Part shown: piece after piece, positions 1-11,805 of the stretch
Position numbering within the stretch: the stretch's first letter is position 1
Layout: each line of letters begins with the position of its first letter
Assembly: GCA_043228905.1 (NCBI GenBank)
Contig: JBHGNT010000003.1
Span: 17,050,001 to 17,114,000, forward strand
Direction of reading: 5' to 3'
Length of the DNA stretch: 64,000 bases
DNA from: Azolla caroliniana
Lineage: Eukaryota > Polypodiophyta
Notes under the pieces: generated by a model
Database searches by the model: none
Seen by the model: the letters and a program-made list of their open reading frames with translations, nothing else
What the model was told of the DNA's origin: nothing
Translations under genes and position numbers: made by a program

Positions 1-2
1 TA

Positions 3-3
<1 letters not shown>

Positions 4-37
<34 letters not shown>

Positions 38-236
38 AAGAGAAAGATTTCTGTTTATGTCTTTCTTCATACGAAATTCTTAAAACTAAGAAACAAATGA
101 GAAGTATTATATAATTATACCCATACATACATATACATATACACAATGCATACATATGTACTTACATGTAATATAACATAAATGGAGAGAGAGAGAGAGA
201 GAGAGAGGTGAAGAGAGAAATTGATTAGTGTATTAC
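4..236. repeat. TA/GA microsatellites inside the presumed first intron of the ankyrin gene
   Basis: TA and GA dinucleotide tracts occupy 4-40 and a GA tract lies at 187-207. On the minus strand these are pyrimidine-rich and lie just downstream of the donor at 231-236. Confidence 0.7.
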
Positions 237-422
237 CTCTGATTGACCATGTGCGGCAGCATAATGCAATGGAGAGAGTCGGACATGGCTGCAAGAAACA
301 GTGGCATTAATCAGCTTGGGCTTGTGGGTGAGGATAGCCATGGCATGATGTAAGTCACCTTCCTGGATTGTAGAGAACAACTCATTCTCTGATTTATGGA
401 CATAGCTCATACATATACCCAT
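237..422 (-). CDS. ankyrin-repeat protein, first coding exon (XBAT-like E3 ligase candidate), partial
   Basis: The minus-strand frame starts at the ATG at 422 and reads through a segment with NELFSTIQEGDLHHAMAIL followed by SPLHYAAAHGQSEV. The last part is a typical ankyrin-repeat start (SPLH-AA-GH-E), and the segment before it resembles the N-terminus of plant XBAT31/32/33 RING-ankyrin ubiquitin ligases (GD--A--LL---P-L). A good splice donor (GTAATA on the minus strand, 231-236) ends the exon, so the gene continues left, beyond position 1. Only about 62 residues are visible, with no RING domain in view, so the ligase assignment rests on the N-terminal pattern alone. The ankyrin call is firmer than the XBAT call. 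Confidence 0.65.
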
Positions 423-461
423 GCTTGTATATATGTGGCTTGAACAAACTCATGTACCATA

Positions 462-497
<36 letters not shown>

Positions 498-1002
498 TGT
501 ATCAACTAACGCTCATTTCATGTTATTATATCCCTCGAAGAATCATCATCATTTGTATATCATCTGACTGACGATCCAACAAAGCTTAATTCATCTTCTT
601 CACCACCGACAAACGCATATAATCCATCACATATGTGGAACTCAAAAAGAGCAGGTTTTCTTTCTTCAGAGGTTTGTTTTTTAGTTCGTTTGTTGATCAA
701 TCCCCTGGAAAACATTCTTGATAGCTTTTCGGAACTACAAAACGAAAGGAAGATTGAAGAACGAGTCAAAGGGAAGAACACAAAAAGAGAAACACTTCTG
801 TTGCCAATTTTAGCAGTGGAGAGCGATTATTCCTCTAAAAAAAAATAGACGTTTTTTATAGAGTAATGAAATCATTATGAATCATATTCAAAGCCTCAGA
901 TGTTAGTTAACCTTTCTTCTTGGAAGAAAGGAAGAAAGCCAGAATTTCATGAGCGTTTCCAAGAACCCAAAGAATGATTTTGTCTTTAATCTGCTATAGA
1001 AC
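423..1002. other. upstream flank of the ankyrin gene
   Basis: This stretch is the presumed 5' UTR and promoter side of the ankyrin gene. It contains a TATG tetranucleotide array at 461-502. No further convincing coding exon, TATA box or conserved protein is visible; open frames at 560-848 on either strand show no family pattern. Confidence 0.4.
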
Positions 1003-1422
1003 AACCGGTTTAATCCTCTTAATATCCGATTAGTACAGATAGTGGGTTCTAAAAAATCCTGCATGGAATAACCGATAATCCCTGTTGATACCGGTTAATG
1101 CAGGTGGCGGATTCATTAATATCCAGTGAATCGAATGGTGGGTTGTTTGGCATCAGGGCAATCCAGCTGATGGGTTTTCTTAACAACCGGTTAATCCACA
1201 ATTATAGAAAGTCGGCTGGATTTAAGTAACCGGTTAATCCAGAGGGCGAGTTCCTAACAAGCGGCTAATCTGGAGAGAATGGAGAACTTTTGCTAACAGA
1301 AGATGGATCCATAGCAATGGCATCTTAATCCAGATACATGACGCCGATTAGTAAGGCCTGTTAATTCCTGGCATCTTAATCCAGATAGATGACGCCTGAT
1401 TAGTAAGGCCTGTTAATTCCTG
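1003..1422. repeat. degenerate repeats with ACCGGTTAATCC core
   Basis: Variants of the core ACCGGTTAATCCA recur about every 40-60 bp between 1003 and 1260. They are followed by a direct tandem duplication: unit one is 1320-1370 and unit two 1371-1422, differing by a few bases. No protein is encoded. Confidence 0.75.
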
Positions 1423-1839
1423 GCGATATAGATATCGCCTCATTAACAAACAGCCTTTCTTTCCATAATTTAACCCCCTTTTTTCTCATTTCACGTGAAG
1501 CCTCTCTGTTCTTCTTCTTCTTCTTCCTTCTTCTTTTCCCTTTCACACGAACTTCAGGCAGGCAGGCAGGCAGGCAGGCAAAGGCACCATGAAAATACAT
1601 GCCACCGTATATACGGATACATATACATGCACCGTATATATACGGATATACATACATACATACATACATACATACATACATACATACATAACCATGTATA
1701 TATGTACATCCCCGAAGGGGCTGTCTTTCCCCTAATATCAAGAAAATGCCCCGCCCGCCCTATTCATCTCATCGGAGAGGACAACTCAACACACGGGAAC
1801 GTTCTAAATACATGAGAGATAAGATAGATAGGCAGATTC
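1423..1839. repeat. microsatellite-rich stretch (CTT, GGCA, CATA)
   Basis: A CTT tract lies near 1516-1540, a GGCA array at 1555-1580 and a CATA array at 1650-1690. Open frames across these arrays on both strands are repeat artefacts. Confidence 0.75.
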
Positions 1840-1844
1840 TATTT

Positions 1845-1925
1845 ATTATTGTCTTCGGAGGCCAAATGCGACCAAAAGTATTACCACATTTCATGTAATA
1901 TATTTGAAAGTGAATAAAGAGAGAA
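1845..1925 (+). repeat. dispersed repeat family, copy A (short)
   Basis: It begins with TTATTGTCTTCGGAGGCCAA and then ACCAAAAGTATTACCACATT, matching the segments at 30450-30620 and 63431-63582. This copy is the shortest and most divergent of the three. The family is unidentified. Confidence 0.5.
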
Positions 1926-1985
1926 AGGTTGTGACGGTGATGAAAGTGTTGCCTCACGGTCTCAACCCCCCTTGGGGTTCCCAAG

Positions 1986-2389
1986 CTTTCTCTTTGCTAA
2001 TAATAAGTTCAGAAAACCACTAGAGAGGAGGGGTTCTTTAGATCTTGTGGTCGTTCCCAAGTCCAAGCTTGTGAAAGAAAACCCACCAATAGAGTAGTTG
2101 TCTATACTCGTTAATTGTCTTTGTATGTGTGATTCTCGCGCCAACATCCCCTCCTATGGCTTATTTAGGGTATTATGATTTCAATCCGGGGATTATGGTT
2201 CGTGATAGTGAGCTTTTCCCGACTCCAACACTGCTAAGTTGTGCTTTTCAGTGTATTGTTTCCATTTTCTATGAGCCAGACAAAATCTTTCAATTTTAAA
2301 CTTCTTATTGATCTTATTTATCACCCCAACTTTTCTAATCTCATGCCCTTATCCTAAATCTTTTGTAGGAGGACGACGATCTTGAAAAC

Positions 2390-2438
<49 letters not shown>

Positions 2439-5400
2439 CGTAATTAGCTTACCCTAGTGGTAAGTTGTTTACACTTTTGGCACTACATATCATGTTCAAA
2501 ACCTAAATTTCTCACCTCTCTATTACTCCATAGATATCTCTTAATTCGCTAGATGCCACTATGGAATGTAGGGGTTGAACCCATTACCACCTGGTCTCTC
2601 TCTCTCTCTCTCTTCTCTGGTTAAGATTGTGATACCTTACCGGTCACAATGGTTTTAATACATTTCTTTATGTTACATCCATTCCCAATCTATGATTGGC
2701 ACATGTTTTTCTAAGACATTTGCGACATTTAACAATAACTAAATAAAAACGTATTCAACTTTGGGTGGCTATCACGATGCTTCAAGGGAGCATGCCATTG
2801 TATTCTAAAATTATAATGCACCTATATGATTATGTTCATATTCCAAATCATCTTTGAATACATGCTCAAGGCATTTGGCAACATATTATTTTTGTTGCTC
2901 ATTGTTGAACTACCACTTTCCCCCTTGACAATTGTATGGAAACTTTTGATCATTGACCATGTGTGAACTTTATTTTATGTCAGGGTGTAAGTAGTCTAAT
3001 GAGATTTATAGACATTGAGTTTACACCTTGAGTTCAAACTCATTTTTGTTAATTGATCATAGGGTGTGGTGTAAACCTAACCCAATTCTTACAAACATAC
3101 CTTGTGTATGTAGAACTTTAACGATGGTGAAATTATAGAGTGCCCTACTCTAAAATTGAAAAAAAGAGTTTTCTTGATGGCCCTAACAAGCATCCCAAAA
3201 TACTTCTAACCAAGAATGGACTAATTTTATTTTATTTTATCCAAAAAATATCCTTTCATTAGTTATAAACCGTTGTTACAAGATTGTTGACCAAGAATGG
3301 ATTAATTATGTTTCAAGTTATCACGTTAGGGCAATAAACCATATTCAAATTAGTCACCATATTATTGAATTCGATAAATTAGAAATGACAAATGATTTAT
3401 TCATGACTTTAGTGAAGTGATTGTCTTATGCATAACCAAACATAAATCAAATGTGTCGTGTGTGTGCACCCACATGCATGCATGTATGTATATTTGTATA
3501 TGCATATGTGCGTGTAGCTAGGTATGCATGTGTGTAGGTAAGAGTGCAAGTAAGGTGTTGCGTAAGGGATTACATGTGTGTGTAATATACTATTACAAAC
3601 ATAAAAATGTAGGTACACATAATACACCTTGGGCAAATCACATTGTTCACGCTTTCAATATTATAACAACAAAGATGTTGATTGCATGTACATCATCAAA
3701 GAAAATATAATAAATTAAGAAACGGTTAAGCTTCATCATTATCCATTACAATTTTGAACTCTCTACTTTGTGGTAAATAATGACGTGAAAGGGAACCCGT
3801 TGCAAATGTGTCGAAGTCCTATTATGTATATATAGTATATAGTTTGATACACATCCAACTTTTCATGAATGAAATTGTTTTGTACTCAAAGTTAATTGCA
3901 AATTGAAAGAACCATGTGACAAAATTCAACTACAAAATTATCCACCAATGATTTCAGGGTTAATAGGACACTATTTTGATGATTACAAAATACCATTGAG
4001 AGAATGAAAGCTTAGTGTTAGGAAATATTTCATTCAGAATGGGAAGAAGGATCGCATAGTGGTGATTGTTATCATCCATGCATGTACGAGACTCATTAAT
4101 GTTAAGCAATAAATTTAAGAAGAAAATAAGGAAGAACGGGTGCTAGACTACTAGACCAACCATTAACAAAGATGGGAGATGGATATGAGTACCCCATCGG
4201 CATCATACTACCAAACATGAACATGGATCATACAATGGGTTTAAAGGAGGAAAGTGTGTGTATATAGCTAGAGCTTTGGTAGAATGATAGTGTCCAAGTA
4301 GTAACTCTCGTCCATTTCTGGAGTAGTTAACCTTTGTTTATAGGCACAAATCCTACCTACTGATTTGTCTATTCACACTCGACCATTTCATCATTCGAAG
4401 AGGTCAAGTAACGAAATTCTAGTTAGAAATGATCTTTTATCATAGGTTTGAGAATAACTCAATCCTTACCTGTCATTCCTTATGAAGTAACACACAACTT
4501 GTAATCTTAAGGTTAGAGAAATGTAGTTGTGGTCAAGCTCATAATAATGCCAATCAATATTGGAAAAATATGTAAATGACCTATAGAGATAAATTATAAA
4601 GAAGCCAAGCCCCAACTTCAAAGCCTGGTAAAGACACGTTATAGGTATGATCAATAATGAATCAAAGAAAACTTGGATGAATGAAAACAACAACACTAGG
4701 GACTTGCAAGAAATTAAAATATTATGAGATATTCCTCCTTGACTTTGCCCAAAGGTTCCCAACAACCATAAATAGGGCAAGATAATATAAGACGATCCAA
4801 GAACAAAGTCATGCCTATGTATATAAGTACAATAAGCACCTCTCGAACCAAAGAATATTGTAAATTGAACAAGTCATCAAAATTCGGAGCACCTTTGCAT
4901 ATTATTGCAAAAGTTAGAGTAGGTACATGGATCTATAAACAACATATGGTAGCATATCATCCGTCATATATGTGTTATTAACAGAAAATCTCCATGCCTC
5001 GTGGCATCCTTATAGTATGCATATAAGGAGTTTAGCAATATAAGGAATACACCCTTCAAATGTTTAGCCACATAGGGAATACACCCTAAGGAGTTGCATA
5101 CATTTGGAAGCATTGAACAAGGAGATGGAAATACATGCAAAGGCATCAATTTGCATAAGAAGTCAGGTGGCAAATATTGTAAATCCACGCATCCATGCAA
5201 TATTCTTCGTTCCCACCCACAACATCCCACGCAAGATGGAGGAGAGATTCTCAAAAGGGATTGGGGAGTAACACATATATACCTTGGAAATGCATTTTCA
5301 TGAGTTTAAAAGAGAGATTTGAGCGTATAACAATGCTTTCATATTATGATGTCCCCGCCCTTCATAGGTTCCTTAAATCGATCACTTTATTATGGTGTCA

Positions 5401-5880
5401 CCAAACATCTCTTTTCCTAATTTCAATGTCATGACTTCTATTCATTTACTATTTGCTCTACTTCTCCTCAAAAATTCCTTGAAGTTTTTTTCTTACTTTA
5501 TATTTAGCCTAAGTTCCAAGCTTTCATTAAAACTCGTAGAATCCCAAATAATTCATATGGACATATTTGTTGCCACCATGTTGGGGTTCATCCTCCCAAT
5601 AAAGACCATTTGCAGTGAACATCATCATTCTCAATATTGATTCAATATTAATGAGTGCAGTTGCACTGTGGCGCCATGTCACCCCACCTCTTTGACACCA
5701 GGCTGCAATATCTTGCATGTGCATATGTTCACATGATAATGTTATCACATTTAGGTGACTCCTGAAGCCGAAATCAAAGTAAGGCGAGAAGCTTTGGTCT
5801 TATGTAACAAGATGCTAGATGTGGGTGATTCGAAAGGCATGCTTGAGGTGTTTTTGTGATGTGTTAATGGGCGGAAAGCA
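1986..5880. other. long gene-free region
   Basis: No convincing gene is seen. Contents are a CT dinucleotide tract at 2389-2436, a shorter one at 2597-2612, and AT-rich unique-looking sequence. Open frames up to about 100 codons (for example 4466-4780 minus, 4964-5254 minus) show no family pattern or splice context that would support them. Confidence 0.5.
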
Positions 5881-5887
5881 TTGGGTA

Positions 5888-5911
5888 TACATACATACAT
5901 ACATACATACA

Positions 5912-5941
<30 letters not shown>
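5888..5941. repeat. CATA tetranucleotide array next to left MULE end
   Basis: About 13 units of CATA run from 5888 to 5941, followed by degenerate ATA/CATG repeats up to the MULE inverted repeat at 5999. A second CATA array sits just outside the right MULE end at 16097-16157. Confidence 0.9.
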
Positions 5942-5943
<2 letters not shown>

Positions 5944-5998
5944 ATATACATATAGATAATATGCATACACACATGCATGCATGCATACATACATTAAT

Positions 5999-6605
5999 GT
6001 GTCTATTAGCTTCCAAATCATAAATAGGCACAAATGGTGCATGTCGCTCAATTGATGGCGCTAACAATCGACAACGGTTTGGTTTGGTTTGAGAGGGTCC
6101 AAATCGAACCGTTTAAATTTTTTGAAACCTAAACCGAACTACGAAACCGTTAAACATTTTTCAATCCGTTAAACCATTAAACCATAAAAACCGCGGTTTC
6201 GTGATTCGATTTTGGTTTTCAACTTAGGTCGAATTTTAATTTTAAAATTTATAATATTTCATTTTTTAAAATTTTTAAAATTTAAAGATGTTCCTAAAAT
6301 GTGAGAATAAGGTCTAAAAATGAAAAGATTGTTTAAAATCAATTTTTAAAATTTAAAAAAAAAAAAAAAAAAACTATTAAACCGTTTAAACCGTGGTTTT
6401 TGACTATTGAAACCGAACCATTAAAAAAAACCTAAACCTAAACCGAATCAAACTGAGCCGTTAAGTCGTTAAGCCGTGATTTCGCGGTTCAGTTCGGTTC
6501 AAACCGAACCGTTGCCGATTGTTAGATGACACGTGTGATCTACATCGTCCGATTTTAGGATAAAAAAAACGTGCAATAAAAAAAGTTGGTAGAGGTCACC
6601 CAACC
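5999..6605 (+). repeat. left terminal inverted repeat of the MULE, split by a MITE
   Basis: The outer part (5999-6061) starts GTGTCTATTAGC and contains CCAAATCATAAATAGG. The inner part resumes at 6525 with GATGACACGTG and runs to the GAGGTCACCCAACC motif near 6590-6605. Compared with the right end, the outer left block lacks about 25 bp after the AAATAGG motif. Confidence 0.8.
6062..6524. mobile_element. hAT-like MITE, copy 1, inserted in the MULE terminus
   Basis: Its termini are inverted (TAACAATCG at the left, CGATTGTTA at the right) and the interior is rich in AAACCG/CGGTTT motifs in both orientations, so the element can fold into a long imperfect hairpin. The flanking 8 bp are GATGGCGC (6054-6061) and GATGACAC (6525-6532), a target duplication with two G-to-A differences. 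The right MULE end reads GATGGCGC at the same place, which confirms the empty-site sequence. An 8-bp duplication fits the hAT superfamily. It has no coding capacity. Confidence 0.85.
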
Positions 6606-6800
6606 TACTACCTATTGTGGATGCCGAACCTACACATTGTTGTCGCCCAACCTATTTTAATTGTGGTTGCCAAACCGATGTGTGGTCGCCCAACCGACAT
6701 GTGGTTGCCCAACCCATTAAGTGTTGTGGGCGTCCAACCAAACAACTCATGTCGCCCAACCACATGTAGCACTGGTCAAGTTTGCTTGCCCAACCGACAT
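6597..6800 (+). repeat. subterminal array of GTCGCCCAACC motifs, left block
   Basis: About ten variants of (G)TCGCCCAACC, some as TTGCCCAACC, follow the left inverted repeat every 15-25 bp. Matching blocks occur at 12206-12367 (same orientation) and 15897-15955 (inverted). Subterminal motif arrays in transposons often bind transposase, but binding here is inference. Confidence 0.75.
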
Positions 6801-6988
6801 GTATAAAACCCTGAAACCTGTCATTTTCTCGCATTTTTTCAAATGAGATTGTCAGGGTTTTTTGTCAGGAAAGGATTTCAGGCAGTCAGTCATCAATTAC
6901 GTCCATTCGCCACATCTACCATCGCCACCCATTTACTTCCCAAGTATTTATTGTACTTGTTTCTACTTTTTCTACAAATTTTTCTTGG

Positions 6989-7545
6989 TGTAAATCATAT
7001 TTTTCATGTCGAGGGTTTTATGTGATCACTTGATTTCAAAAAATGTTTAGGGTTTGGCTTAATTATTGATTATTTAGGGCATAGTATGAACCATACGTAC
7101 ATTTAAATTCGTGAACGTTTCAATCATTCGAGTATGGTAAATACCATACTTTTGGATTAACTATTTATTAAGAGGTAAATAAACCTAAAAAAAGGAAAAA
7201 AAAACAAAGAAAAACCTAAAAAAAGGTGAAAAAAACAAAAAACAAAAACACAAGAATGTTTGAATAACATGCATTTGTTTTCCAACATACGAAAACGAAT
7301 GTTATGCTAGACGAACACGAATTTTACGTACTATGATTTAGGGTTTTGGTTGATTTATGATTAACTGTTTTGGTGTAAATCATATTTTTCATGTCGAGGG
7401 TTTAGGACTCGGGAAAATGTTTAGGGTTTTGTTGATTATTGATTTCCGAAAATGTTCTAGGGTTTTGTTGATTATTGATTTCAGAAAATGTTCTAGGGTT
7501 TTGCTTGATTATTGATTATTTAGGGTTTTGCTTGATTAGAGATAA
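6989..7545. repeat. non-coding repeats inside MULE (TTTAGGG-rich, first block)
   Basis: Copies of GTAAATCATATTTTTCATG followed by TCGAGGGTTTA occur at about 6989 and 7372. Repeated units of the type TTTAGGGTTTTGCTTGATTA fill 7420-7540. Related units recur at 9100-9440. They are interspersed, not a telomere-type array, and lie upstream of the zf-RVT-like frame. Confidence 0.65.
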
Positions 7546-7547
7546 TA

Positions 7548-9080
7548 TTGGGTGGAATGTTAGGAAAAAGAACTAGGTTGAAATGGGCTGATTTTGATAG
7601 AGGAGAAGTTGGATTGGTAAGGAATTGGCTGTATTTTTCTTCTTCGTCGATTGAAAACAAAACCCAGATTTGTCGCACAATTTGGGGTGGAAACATTATG
7701 TATACAGAAATCGATAGAGTGTTTATGATGCGTTCCTTTCAGCCTTCTCAAAGTGGTCTATTTTGGTATGGTATGTTTTCATCTTTATATGTCTTGTTGG
7801 GGGTCAGAGCTTATAAAAACTCTCATGACTGTCTATATTTTGATATTTTGCGGTCTAGACGGCTTCATTCTATCGTTATGGAAGACGAAGTTGTATCTCA
7901 AGGGAGTATGTTGCATGTTCGTATATTGTGGAAAAAGGATAAAAAATGGATGTTGAATCCACACCCAAATGATATAAACAATTTATCTTAATTGTGGGTC
8001 TACGAGAATAAGCCTATTGACAAACTTTTGTGGGATCCCAATGAATGGAAATGGCAAAGCATATTACCACAAGGAATGCTAGGCAAGCAAATCCCATTTT
8101 TTCAGTACTCGGTAAAAATGGGTAGAGAATTGCTAAGGAGGCGCGTGGTTGTTACGCCAGCAACACGTAAATTTTGGAACTTGGGTAATGTACGACACTC
8201 TTGGTTAAATGCTTATTGGAAATGACTATGGACCATGGAAATTCCTAGAAAAGTTGTATTGTTTAGATGGTTGTTGGTACATTATGGCACCCCTGTGAAG
8301 TCATGGATGAAGGGGCATTGCCATGATTTAAAATGTGACAATTATGATTTGCCCAATGGAACAGTGCACCATGTTTTATGGGTATGTCCTATAGCTAGAG
8401 CAATATGGAAAAGAGTGTTGAGAATTTTGTATCCTATTTATGGTAAACAAGTGTACACATGGGGTTTTGTGAGATGGGGAAGGTTGGCTGACGAAATACA
8501 TAATTATGAAAGGGACTGTGTTGATTTTCTTCTCCTCTTTCATGGAAGACAAGTGTTGGAGGCCTCTTATGCTACACCAATCCATTGTTTGGAAGAAGAC
8601 AAGGTTTGGTCTACTATATCTTCTTTAGTAGTTTGGATGTTATGGAAGGCAAGATGTAAGTGTGTATTTTAGAATGTCAAATTGAATGTGGTTGAGTTAG
8701 TCAAGGAGATATGGTTGATGCTCCTGCATACTCTAAGAGGTCAATATGAAGCAATACATGGTGAGCCTAATGTTGTGTTTTGCAAGCAACAACAATTTCG
8801 CGAAATTTGGAAAAAGGCAGAGGTCTTCACCTATTTTGGGGACAGAATAAAATGGAGATACGCTCCACCAAGATGGCTTTTTCCGCCCCCTGTCTTGAAA
8901 AGACCTTGCATGAGGGTTTCCACTACTACACATGTTGATTCGTGTGGGTGGGAGGGTTGTAATAGATTGTATGGATACTTTGTAGCCTTTGGGCATCTTT
9001 TCATTAATACCACGGTGAATCTTGATTTTTTTATATTTAAAAAAAAAAACAAAAAACTATTGGGTGTGCGTGAGTATTGA
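7548..9080 (+). pseudogene. broken zf-RVT-like (LINE reverse-transcriptase zinc-binding) frame inside the MULE
   Basis: One reading frame runs through the region with in-frame stops at 7989 (TAA), 8223 (TGA) and 8670 (TAG). The middle part has the pattern of the zf-RVT domain found at the C-terminus of plant non-LTR reverse transcriptases: FRWLLVHYGTPVKSWM, then C-D-N-Y, then HHVLWVCPIARAIWKR. The second zinc-ligand position of the expected C-x-x-C is Tyr here. No reverse transcriptase catalytic domain is visible upstream, where repeats occupy the sequence. The frame may be a captured fragment or a MULE-specific gene of zf-RVT origin. All three stops could come from single transitions (CAA or CAG, or TGG). 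It lies between two blocks of similar non-coding repeats. Confidence 0.65.
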
Positions 9081-9440
9081 TTTCAGAAAATGTTTGATTT
9101 TATATTTACGATTTTGCTTGATTTCTATATGTTTTCTTTTGCTTGAATTAGGGTTTATTCTGAAATCATACTTTTCATGTCAAGGGTTTAGGGTTTGGGA
9201 AAATGTTTAGGGTTTTGCTTGATCACTTGATTTCAGAAAATGTTTAGGGTTTGGCTTGATTATTGATTATTTAGGGTTTTGGTTTATTTATGATTAATTG
9301 TTTTGGTGTAAATCATATTTTTCAAGTCGAGGGTTTAGGGTTCAGGAAAATGTTTAGGGTTTTACTTGATTATTGATCGTGTAGGGTTTAGTTTTTTGCT
9401 TGATTTAGGAGTTTTGCTTTTGCTTGATCGTGTAGATGGC
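9081..9440. repeat. non-coding repeats inside MULE (TTTAGGG-rich, second block)
   Basis: The same AAATCATA-TTTCA-GTC-AGGGTTTA and TTTAGGGTTTTGCTTGAT units seen at 6989-7545 recur here after the zf-RVT-like frame, so this frame is bracketed by related repeats. Confidence 0.65.
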
Positions 9441-9988
9441 TGCTAGGTCCAAGTACAAAGAGTGGTGGGATTCTGATAAGGGTGACATATATCCAACTAA
9501 AGGGAGGTATGTCATGAACCAATTTTGATTGCTAGTGGTAATGATATGTGATGCATGTATGCTAACCGATGATTTGTTAAAGGGTTTTCGTAACTTAGAA
9601 GACATTGGAGAAGTTGTGCATCCAACATGTTTGAGGGTGGAGAGAGGTTGGACTAGGCACTGGTGGTTTCTCGTCCTCGGATTGACCCCATACAGGACAT
9701 GGCATCATTTAGGGAAAATGCTCCTCCAAATGGTATATGGATTTGGTCTCATTGTATTATCTTAATCTTCTTGTAACAAATGGTCTGGCCTATCTAACGC
9801 ATACTCAAACAACAGATTGTGAGTTCCCAAACTCGTTGTATAGGATTGAAAGAGATGCACATGGGAACAAGCCTCATGCATGTATTGTGGTTGAGTATTG
9901 CCGCCTCTTGCCAAGGTGGTATCAGGAAAAATGCGACATGGAAACACACTTACACGGGGCACATGCAATTGACATAGTTATGCCATGA
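9436..9988 (+). pseudogene. unrecognised MULE-internal frames upstream of Ulp1
   Basis: A frame opens at ATG 9436 (MAARSKYKEWWDSDKGD), hits a stop near 9526 and continues in the same frame with a Trp-rich segment to 9765. A different frame, 9737-9988, follows with DCEFPNSLYRIERDAHGN. I do not recognise the family. Position and orientation suggest the N-terminal part of a long Ulp1-type MULE protein, or a separate MULE gene, now broken by stops and frameshifts. Confidence 0.35.
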
Positions 9989-10743
9989 AGGAGGAGGATA
10001 ACGAAGGAGGAGGGTACTCCGGGGGCATGCTTCAATCACTATGAGCGCTAGAGATCGCTCAAGTGTTTCATGAACCCCGAAATCAAGTACCACGGAAATA
10101 GGCAATCATACATCCAAAATTTGAAGGTTAGGTCCGTTTCGAGGTTCAACTCCACTCCAATTGAACTCCGACTTGACACCGAGGCAGGGTTCGCGGCGAG
10201 ATTTATGGAGCACAAGATGGCCATCAACGACTCCAGAAAGGATGAACGGATGGAGATGTTGAAGAAGAAGATTGCATCCTGATTGGATTCTTATGTAAGT
10301 ATGAGCCTGTCATGCTTTTTTAGTGTCGGAGGGTTAAATCTTTGGATTCAAATAATAACATGTGTCTATTTGATGTGAAACAATGTAAAAAGGTGGGGAT
10401 ATCCACCGAAGAGGATGGCATGTCAACTGATACACCAAAGGCACAAAACCCATCCGATGTGTCCACGCCACCTAGACGGAGACGACTGAAAATGCAAGTT
10501 AGACGGAAGGAGGTCGACTCAAACACAAACGTTGTCCCATTAACATTAGATTTAGATGAGGCAACGCCTATTGTGGCCATAGTAAAAATTGGAAGTGCCA
10601 AGACCACCAGATCGTGGATCCAAACACCGGCCAAACTATTTGTCAGGTTTAGGATTTGTGTTTTACAATTTGTATATTATAGTGATTTAAGTGTGGCTCG
10701 ATTCATGATGCATGTATCTTTTTTTGACATAGGTACTAGTTGA
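9989..10743 (+). pseudogene. unrecognised charged frames upstream of Ulp1 domain
   Basis: A frame at 10070-10282 encodes a charged segment ending KDERMEMLKKKIAS. A second frame at 10342-10743 encodes a basic, low-complexity linker (PPRRRRLKMQVRRKE). They look like linker or helical regions of the protein whose C-terminal protease domain follows at 10884. No family motif is visible and the frames are not continuous. Confidence 0.35.
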
Positions 10744-10883
10744 CCAATGGAAGGCTCGATCTCGCCATTCACGTTGCGTAGTCAGAGCTTCAGACGATAT
10801 GCAAGGATGGAGAAATGGCATCCACATGAACCATGACATTATTCACCATGTGGATGGAGTACCCCTTGCCCCATGAGGTGCCA

Positions 10884-11339
10884 GAACGGTTCACTGTAGT
10901 CGACCCACTTTGGGTGTAGTTACACAAACAAACGACGAATGTGCAAGACATCCTCAGATGTGTGGCCGAGCGTGATTTCATCGTCATTCTGATTGGGGTA
11001 TCGGGCCATTATGTGTTTTGGACAAAGATGCAACAAAAAGTTTATGAGTTGATTAGCATAGTAGTCTTTTATGATCCATTGAACAACGAGGTGACCAACA
11101 CCGTGCGGAGTCTTGCAGATATCGCGATTCAAACAATTGTTAGTGCAACGGAAGACCACACCATTGTGTTGGAGGGTCAACAGCACGTAATGCACATCCC
11201 AACTCAGAAAAATGGTTGGGATTGTGGCTTTTACGTGATGAAGACTATACAGATTTTGGTCAAGGAGTTTTTACTAGGATGGATATCTCCGGATTTTGTA
11301 AGTGTGATTGCAAATGTATGCCTCATGTGGATTGGATAA
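10884..11339 (+). pseudogene. Ulp1/SENP-type C48 cysteine protease domain carried by the MULE, broken
   Basis: The frame shows the C48 peptidase layout: GHYVFW with the catalytic His, YDPLNNEVT with a likely catalytic Asp, then PTQKNGWDCGFYVMK with the oxyanion Gln and catalytic Cys. Family members cleave SUMO or ubiquitin-like tails; in KI-type MULEs the role is unknown. A stop interrupts the domain at about 10920 (after VVDPLWV), and the frames upstream are broken, so no intact enzyme is made even though the core residues remain. It lies about 1.3 kb upstream of the transposase on the same strand. Confidence 0.75.
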
Positions 11340-11510
11340 GTCTTGTTCTTATACATATTTGGTGACAAGGCACAGATATGCGGTTCACCAAATATGATGT
11401 GGATTCCCTTCAGATTCAGGTCACAGGGTGGGCACGAAGGGTATTGGGATTTCCAGTTGCGTAGGGTGGGCACATTTTGAAAATTTTGTATAGCTATCAA
11501 ATTTTGTGAA

Positions 11511-11805
11511 ATTTTGTATATGGTGGATATTGTAAATATGGTATTATATTTTGTATGCGGTGGATATTGTAAATATGGTCTTATATTTTGTATACGGTGA
11601 ATCTTGTAAATATGGTCTTTTTTTTCTTCAAAGATTTTCCTCATTAGTATTAAGAGAAAACATGTGAATGCTACAACTTAAGCTTGTGTGCCCAAAAGCT
11701 TACAATTTTCATGTACAATGATATACGATAATCTTGTAAATATGGTCTTATATTTTGTATACGACGGATATTGTAATTATGGTCAACTTTTTGTATACGG
11801 AGGAT
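11511..11805 (+). repeat. 37-bp tandem repeat in MULE
   Basis: Units beginning ATTTTGTATAYGGTGRAT start at 11511, 11548 and 11585, a 37-bp period. Two diverged units recur at about 11728-11805. Confidence 0.75.

Noticed and set aside
560-848. Overlapping open frames on both strands near the ankyrin exon
   Set aside because: No family pattern and no splice sites joining them to the ankyrin frame.
6989-9440. TTTAGGG words resembling plant telomere repeats
   Set aside because: They are interspersed within longer units and never form a continuous heptamer array.
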